Positions 8,101 through 17,100 of a stretch of DNA of 20,088 bases are shown piece by piece. The DNA is from Saccoglossus kowalevskii. Taxonomy: Eukaryota; Hemichordata; Enteropneusta; Harrimaniidae. How positions within the stretch are numbered: the stretch's first letter is position 1; each line of letters begins with the position of its first letter. The stretch spans positions 37,491 to 57,578 of the forward strand of contig NW_003149776.1 of NCBI RefSeq assembly GCF_000003605.2, read 5' to 3'. The notes under the pieces are model-generated. The model saw only the letters and a program-made list of their open reading frames with translations. It did no database searches and was not told the DNA's origin. Position numbers and translations under genes: made by a program.

Positions 8101-11100
8101 TGTGCACCCTGGAACAAATTGTGTCAGTTTGAACCTTTTGTGATATCGGTTTGTCGTAGATTGGAAGAACTTTAATATAATAATCATATTTACAGTGTTC
8201 TTTTACATACGTGTATTAAAAGTGGGATGTACTGCACTGCTTCGTAAACTGTTCCAAAAGTGACATACTGTAAAATGATTAATTTTCACTGGGTTTTAGC
8301 ATTTCAGGCATATTCAGTGGGTTTTAAATTCATGGTTTTATCATTTAGATAATGTGTTCCATGCTAAATTTTACATATTCACTGGGTTTTAATTTAGCAC
8401 ATTTCCCAGTCAGCGAAATAAAGCATAATTAAAACACAGTGAATAATTAATTTTTTTACATTACATCATTTTGTTATTTCTATGTCACATCATAAAATTG
8501 CGTAGCCCAACATGACTAGCTACATCACAGAATCTACAATGGATATATGAGCTGTGATTGGTCAATCCAATTTCACGAATGTGGTTTAAACAATTTTATA
8601 CCTTACACAGTACATAATGACTTATCAAATCGTCCCTTTATTATTAGGTTATCATGAGAATGAACACAAAGCATTATGGAATTGAATCGACTTCAAATGT
8701 GTGCTGGTTGATACATGCACTTTGTGCATACTTTGTGGTATATTATTTCATCAACATCTTCACTTTTTTTTCCCTTGGCATTGCGATAGTAAAATGCTCT
8801 TAGTAAAGTAGAATATTGACTTCGAAAAAATAAATAAATAAAAAAGAAAGTTATGCAAGGTATGATCGAGTTTTTCTGACGAAGTCTGGACTGACAAAAA
8901 TACTGACAATTGATAAACAGGCATTGCTTGCGATAGGAAGTTTATCAACCGTTATATCAGAATGGTCAACAGGTCATGGAAAGTCGTGTCATATTTGCTT
9001 AATATTTTTTCAATACAATTAATATTTCACAAAAGATATATACATTTCGGACAGTTTTGTGCAAAATGTGTCAAATGAACGAGTTTTTAAGCGACAACGT
9101 TGCAATTCAGTTAATTTGCACACATCAATGTAGCCATTGTATTGATTTTACTATACACAAAATCTGAACAGTTTGAATCGTACTAATAACATGTTTGCAG
9201 CACCCTCAAATGGCAGAACAAAATGTTTGAGTGGACTTTTAACTATGAAATTATCTCTGTAATTTATAATTACGAAAAAAACTGTACATACATGCCTGAA
9301 AAGTTTAAATACATTACCTGTGCATTACATCCAATGACCTTGTAACTGCATGGTAGGAGTTTCTTTTCACAGTCTCCATTTGTTGGGTCTTGATGTTCTC
9401 TCAACTTCACAACAGAATTTATGAAAATAATAAACACATACATAAAAGTTGTCATCAAACTGCAAGAACTATTACATAATGTGTTTTTTTGCAATAATCA
9501 AAATCAAAAAGTCTTATTTTTAACTTTCATTTAATCTTTTTACCACCCAAATTATTCTGCACTTTTTTCTTATATTCTTCAATATTTCTGGAAATGAATC
9601 CTAATTTTGGAACCAACAGACAAAATTTTCAGTATTTACTCCAAAAAAATTGGTTATTTTTCGCAATCTTCTGAAGAAAAATGAAGACTATAAACGCAAA
9701 TATTTTGTGAATTTGTGATGAAAAAAGGGAACTGGTGGTCAAAAGGTTAATTAAATTTTATTTTCGTCAATTTTGACGTACTTTATTTTATATAATTTAT
9801 TTAATGACATAACATTAGAATGATTGATAATGAGACAATACACAAAAAACAAGTAATATAACCATAGTCTATGATATAACAAAGCAAAAAAAACCACACA
9901 CAGAAAATACAATTAAAAATAAAAATGAACAGAAAATCAAAGAATTTGGAAGATCAATAGATGACATCAATATGGGAGGTCGCTGTCTAGATTTGAAACA
10001 GATTCACAAATATTGGTCTAAAGGAATTTAATTTGTAGAAATGAGACTTAAATTGGAAACTGTCAGACAGTACATAAGTCAATGACTATTAAAAAACTTT
10101 ATTTTCAACGTCAAATTATTGCGAAGATTCATGGAGAAAAGAAAATGGATTTAAGCTACATATTATAGTTTTTCTGTTGACTCTAAAATTAGGGTTCATT
10201 TCCAGAAATATTGAAGAAAATAAGAAAAAAGTCCAGAATAATTTGGATGAGAAAGTCTAGTGGTAAAAAGGTTGAGGTAGGGAGCCCTCTACAGCAAAGT
10301 ATTGAAAGGCAGTGGAATTATAGAAACTATTAAGTAAGTTATTAGTACAGATTTAATGGTCATGTGACAATTATCGCTTAATTCTTTGACAGAAATTACA
10401 CTAATCAATTGAACAATTAAACGCAGCCACTAACAACAACTTTCAATCTGATTTTCCTTATATTAGATATAGTAGCTGTGTTCACAGTGGGCAACTGCTC
10501 TGCATCAAGATAGAGGTGTAATCTTTTATGTTTGTGTCATGACGAATGACACCAGTCAGCATATGCACAATAACTGAGCATTGTGCCGACTGGGCTCCGA
10601 CTCTAACCACAAATGTTTCAGTTAAATCCATCTGGATCCGGATCAAGTTCAATACGAGCGAGACCGGGCTATTATTCTGTAAAACTAACATACACACCAA
10701 AAAATTCTCTTGCTCCAGCTTTCAGAAGTTCATTTATTGTTAAGCAGAATAAACTTCAAAAAGCTTGCTTAATGGATGATTATCGCCCAGCAGGGATTAA
10801 GATCAAGTTTATTTGTATGACTATACACATTTTTAGGGAATTGGAACTCAATAAACTGTCGACTAAATACTGTAAAATGACTAATTTTCACTGGGTTTAA
10901 ATTTCACTGATTTACCATTTCAGGCATATTCAGTGGGTTTTAAATTCACGGTTTCGTCATTTAGATAATGTGTTCTATGCTAAATTTTACATATTCACTG
11001 GGTTTTAATTTAGCGCATTTTCCAGTCAGCGAAATAAGCTAAATTAAAACCCAGTGAATAATTACCCCTTTTACAGTATACTTCTCAGTTAACTCTATGA

Positions 11101-14100
11101 ATGCAAACCATGGATATAATGTGTAAGAACGCTGGATAATTAATGCATGTCAGCATAATGTATTAATAAGGCTTGATGTATCGTAAATATTCTAATATAG
11201 ACATCACATTTGGGACATTTTAATCTTATTTGAAGCCTAAAATAGAGTACAATTTACTGCATAATTTTCTTCATAGTCATTGACACCTATTCAAGAACTT
11301 CTAAGAAGCATCTGATTACACTACTGCGATCAATTACTACTATTAATAAAGCAATGTGTTCGTGTTTGTAATTTGAAAATTTAAGCTAACACACATTACA
11401 TTAAAATCACTGGACTTTTCAATTATTATCAATTCTTAATCGATGACACCTATTTTAGAATCAAATCAAGGTCTTTCATTCATGTATGATGCCTTAATTA
11501 AATTGATACTTAAATTGGAATAGTTACTGTATTAGCCTAAATGTTAAAGTTACATACCGGTAGTTACAAATCAAACCAAATTTACTTGTATTGTATCTGT
11601 ACTAGATTTGTTCCATTGGAAAAGTGCATCTCTAATACAAGAGCAGATGAACCAAAAATTGCATTGATTGTGTATATACTAATTAATTAAAATATTTAAT
11701 TTGATTACAGATTGAATTTCATTTACGGATTTACAACATGTAAGTGTACACGCTACTAATAGATCAAATATGGTATATTTTGCACAAGTTGTAAAATTTC
11801 TTACCGTCTCTCTCGAAAGATTTGCTCGTCCACAGTACTGACATTTGACAGGATAACGCAGACACTCATTGAGGTGATGTTCCTGTAATAAAACCAGACG
11901 ATTTATAATAAACAAACCATGATATTTGTATGGTCACTTTACAATATTTCTCTACAACAGAACACTATAATCACCATGGTAGGCGTTTCAATGGTCAGTT
12001 ATGGACATAGCCTGACAAGGTCGTGTGAGTTGCGCCCTCAGCGGTGCTCCAAACCCAACACACGCCTGACAGAACGATGTAATTTTTCACTTCCCCAAAA
12101 ATTTTTTATCGGTACCAATCAAATTGCAGGAACATCAGATAGTGACAGTGATCAAAGAGTAACCATTCATAAGGCAATGGCAAATTTTCGCCCAATGTTT
12201 ATCATCTTGTTGAAAACAATGCAAACACGGCTTTGATTGATGGTGTTACCATGACCACCAAAATGAATATTCATTGCAAGAAGGTGCTAATTTAGCAGTA
12301 TTGACCTTGCTGATAAGATATACACTATTCTGTCAGGCGTTAGTGAGGTGTGATGCCATTCAGTCGGCGGGGGTCTACTCACACCTACATGTCTACATTT
12401 ATCCAAAAAGTAGCATATCCGTAGAAACTGCACTCACTATCATATTGATTTACATAATATAGAATTTAACGCTAGCACTTTTAGAAATTGACTTGTCAGT
12501 TTTGGAAAGCAGTTGGCAAGGCCTAGTAAACAAGGTACCTATATGTCAATATCAAAGCAATTGAACTTTGGTTTTTAATTATAGAACTAATTTAAAAGAT
12601 ATCATCATGAAATGAACATGTCTGAGAGAGGTCCACCTAATATGTATAATATCAAAGCAATCAGAAGTTGGAAATATCACTTTTTACCAAAAAGAGCAAA
12701 AATATTCATCAGAATTAAAGATATTTTCATGAAATGAGCACATCTAAATATGTATGTATCCAAACATGAGGAATAGCATATGAGATTCATGGTAGACTGG
12801 CCCATGCATGGCAATTTTATAATCTTTTTTTTTTTATAGTAGTCAGATGTGAAATTATCACGACTGATCTAATATCATAGATAATCATATCTTATCATAT
12901 AAAACAATAAAATTGCCATGACAGGGTCAGTCTAGGAGGGAGGGGGAGGGGGAGGAGGAGGGGGAAGTTATACTAGATCTGTAGGATGAATACATGTGGG
13001 TCAGATCATGCAATTTTCTCAATAATAATAGTTTACATGCAGTATTTTAAATCACCTTATCAATTACCGGTACACCAAGACCCATTAATACCTGTACTGT
13101 ATATAGTGAATATGTCATTACTACAATAGCACCTGTCCCTTCACTGCAGGATTTGAGGGGGTCAATAAATATGCTAACTTTCTTGTCAATTAATTGCGAT
13201 TCTGGTACCAAATAAAATGGTCTGCATTTTGAACTCTTAATTTTATTTGTTTTTCTAATTTTCATATCTCCAGAAACGCCCAATATATAATGGTCATATT
13301 AATATTATGGTCATGCTCATCAACTGAATTACCATCGTCCGATTTCGTGGTAATGCTGCAGTTCGATTATTAATCATTTGAAGCTGAAGTTGGCCCCAGA
13401 TTCAGATTAATATTGAGTTTGGATTCATTTTTTGGATCGGATTCATACAAGTATTTGCCAAAAACAAAAATGTAAAAATTTGCATTTTTTATGCTAAAAG
13501 CCAAGTTGTTAAATATTTTTTTAATATTGTTGTTCGGATTATGATTCATCGTAAACTAAAAATTTTGCGTGTTCAGGACACACAGCAGTATTCATTAGAT
13601 GAAAAATTAAAACCACTAATACATATATGCAGTGATTGTTATTGTACGTGCAAAAACAAGCAGTCCACATGCACAGTGGATAATTTCATTGTTTTATCAA
13701 ACAAAAACTGGGGAATGTTCTACATGAGTGGCATTTTGATGTCATGATAAAGAATATTATTATCTGTCACTGTAAACGCCATAAGTTACAGCGTGTCATA
13801 ATTTTGCGGTATTTTATGGGGTATTTTTATCCTCCCATATAAGGAAATGCAAATTCCAAATATGGAATAATTACGTGCATAAGCATCCTCTAATAATAAA
13901 AACAAACATGGCTGCCACCAGGGTTTGACCGGACTCTACACAAAGAATTTCTGATTCTGTTCTAAACTTTATGGAGTTCGGCATCTCATGATGTATCCTT
14001 TGAAGGAAAAGATGTATGATAATAAGGTTATTACGAGAATACCTCAAAGTACGCACTCAGACAGTACGCCATGTCATCGAACTCCACTGCGCATTGGCTG

Positions 14101-17100
14101 ATACTCCAGCTGTACTGTCTTCGTGCATACTTTGAGGTATCTTTGTAATAACCTCATAGTCCAATAATCTATCTAACAAAATACAGTATCAAACAACAAT
14201 ACTGAAAATTACTCGTTAAAGTCCATTATTTTTTTTTTAATTGATACCCATCATAGTAATGACATAATCAGCTATACAGAGTTAGTGACACACATTTTAA
14301 ATATGGTAATGTATGTAAATTTAAAGACAACCTGCCTCCTGTAGTGGTCCAATCAGCTGTTGATCTGTTTTTATGAGAAGTATAGACAGACAGACACTAC
14401 CCTGTTTACTCTCTGTGGACATCGATAACATTTTGATTTGAACATATCAACAAATAGGACAGACCTTTAACACATATAAATGAGGTATTTTTTTATTTTT
14501 TTTACACATACCGTACTTGACCACATTAACACCCATGCCCAATCAAGCGCCCACCCCTACTTTAGCTAAATTTTTATATTCAGGGTCACTTTCGGCAAAG
14601 CACCCACCCCTTCAAAATGCCACTAATTTAAAACTTGGTCTTTGATCATTGCTTAACGAATACTGGTAATCGTTTTTATATGATACAGCGTGGATATCGA
14701 CCTTCGTGAATATGTTGTGAATGCATAGCAGTAACTGTGCATAAACTATGCTTCGAGAATGACCTGTTAATAAAGGTCAAATACGGTAAATATTTTATGC
14801 CATATTCAGTTTACCTATCAAAAATTGCTAAACATGTAGTTGCCAGTTTTTTTAAAAAACCATGCCATTTAATAACCAAAATCAATTCCAACAGATCATA
14901 CATCGTTAATTCACTTCCGCATTGCGTTACCAGAAAGTCTTCTGGAATTTCCGAAGAATTGCGTCGATACAACACAGAATTCTGATTTGTTGATAACAGA
15001 CTTGACCTATTAGGTCAAAGGACGTTGTTGTAGGTCAAATCATGCAAGAATACATCATGGCGGAAAGTGCTTTTAACTGGCATGAGGGCGCTGTGCTCCT
15101 GTTCCCTTGTTTAAAAAAATCTCTGATGTCTTTTCAAGAAAAAATAATTATGCAACAAAATCTAAAAAGCTGCCATTCTATAGGAAAACATGTTAACCCT
15201 TGTAACACTAGGTACATATTATTTAAGTCATTGAATAAAATTTTGAGGAATGATGGAATGTTTCTGCCATGAACACCAATTGTAAACTATTCAAATCAAG
15301 CATTTCCAAAAAAAATTCAAGGTCGTTTTGTTGGGAAATCAGTTCAAGGAGAACCATACATTTTAATTTCTAAATTTTGAACTTTACAGTAAACCAACTT
15401 TCAACAAAGATCTCTGAGTATGTTTTTTTAATTGTAGCAAACTACTTTAATGTCTTATGAAAAGTATTACAAAATATATTAAAAGATACATGTCATTTTT
15501 GCCGTTTCTGATGAAAAAAAACAAACATATTTATAGTGCAGAACTACTGACATAATGATTAATAGTGACTGTCGTTTTTTTACATTAAATATTAACAAAT
15601 GTCAAAAATATACGAGTGTATACGACCACTACTTGCTAGCTGAATGAGCACACAGGTGACAAGGATAGGGGTTTAATAGGGAAGTGGAATGAATGAATGA
15701 ATGAGTGAGCAAACAAATAAAACAAAAAGCAGCAGAGCAGCATGTGCTGTGTTTGAAATTACTGCTCGCTCGTTTGACCAGACGGCTGTTAAAATAAAAA
15801 TTGTACATGCCAAGTAGACAACTAAAATTTGTCATTGTATATCTGACTTAAATTCAAATTTCGAAGTACCGGGGGTATATAATCTTTAATGCAGGGCTGA
15901 TTAATTTTTGTAGAGCTGATGAAATTTGAAATTTACCCACCCTAGTGTCTGGTATACAATTTTAAGAAATTTCAAACACCGACATATTAATATACATATA
16001 CACCATATTTTCTTTTTAAAAAGCAACATTACTATTCAGTACAACTGAGGCCTTTGATTTGTATTCTAAATAGAATTAATTTAAGCTGACTTCTAGTCCA
16101 GAACTGTGCGTCATCTTTTACAACTATAAATACATTCTGATGAAGTATTTTGAACAAAATAATTTAAAGGGAAACCTTCCAATCCCAGGGATTGCACCCA
16201 AGAATCATGGGACACTATTGTTTATGTTATTTACAAAGTTAATCTATCTTTTGTTATCCATTGTAATTTTAATCCAGAAAGTAAATTTGTTGTGAGATTA
16301 GGCTTAACTGGAAGTGCCCTTTTAAACCACGACAGTAGTCTATTCATAGTCACATCATACATGTCACATCAGTTTAATAGGCCGAACGAAATATTTAATG
16401 TGTTTCTGTTAAAAATAGGGAACACAAATAGGTTGGGATTTTTTATAAAATTGAATTTTGTGAGGCCATACAAAACAACTGCTCATGTTACAGACTAAAA
16501 AGATACTGGGGTAGGTAGGAAAATTTATTATAGAATATTTGTTCCTGGTAATCTACACATAATCCTAGTTTCACTACAAATGATCACAGTTTCTTTTATT
16601 TGGCCTAATTAATTTTTGTCAACAAGATGCTGGTACTGTACATGTGGACACCACAAACTACACATACATGTATATAGCACTACTACCGGTATTTTGGTTT
16701 CAAGAATTGTACCAGCATGCAGTGCAACTAGAAACAGGAAGTGTGTGCCCCGTAGTGGCCACAGTTTAAAGTTACAGGTTTTCCGGCTTCATTGCACAGC
16801 TTTGAATTTAAAGAAGTGAAACATATACGCGGCATATAAAGCTTCTTTGTGGGCATGATTTAATCTACAGAAACCTAAAATTTACGACAATGCTATAGGG
16901 GAAATACGCGGAAATGTTAATGAAACGAAACCATTGAATTTATTTAAGTGTTGCCAGTTTTATTAATTTATGGCTTGACACTTCAGTAAAATATAACAAT
17001 ATTCCCCATTAAAGCTGTTAGAATGCCATAGTTAATTTTCCCACCAAATTTTTTAGCAACATTTTATCTATATATTTTTTTTTGTGTTTATTCATAACCA

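Larger units (their letters stand above)
7353..9317 (-). other. TRAF intron rich in fold-back elements
   Basis: A phase-0 intron of about 2 kb (GT at 9317-9316, AG at 7354-7353). It contains a tandem pair of inverted-repeat units (7665-8072), a MITE-like element (8266-8463) and a decayed fold-back (8643-8748). I see no coding sequence. Confidence 0.85.
9405..11804 (-). other. TRAF intron with nested repeats
   Basis: A phase-0 intron of about 2.4 kb (GT at 11804-11803, AG at 9406-9405). It contains the inverted repeat at 9531-10276 and MITE copy B at 10868-11078. A less AT-rich stop-free stretch at about 10540-10690 has no recognisable domain or splice-bounded exon structure and would break the continuous zinc-finger alignment if included. 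Confidence 0.8.

Noticed and set aside
11919..12236. 105-codon plus-strand frame within the large intron
   Set aside because: No recognisable domain, no supporting splice signals, opposite strand to the host gene, and partly inside an inverted-repeat segment.
16750..16790. Minus-strand CGHYGAHTSC, resembling part of a RING finger
   Set aside because: It lacks the other RING cysteines, hits a stop at once, and lies downstream of the zinc-finger exon in gene order, where a RING could not belong.
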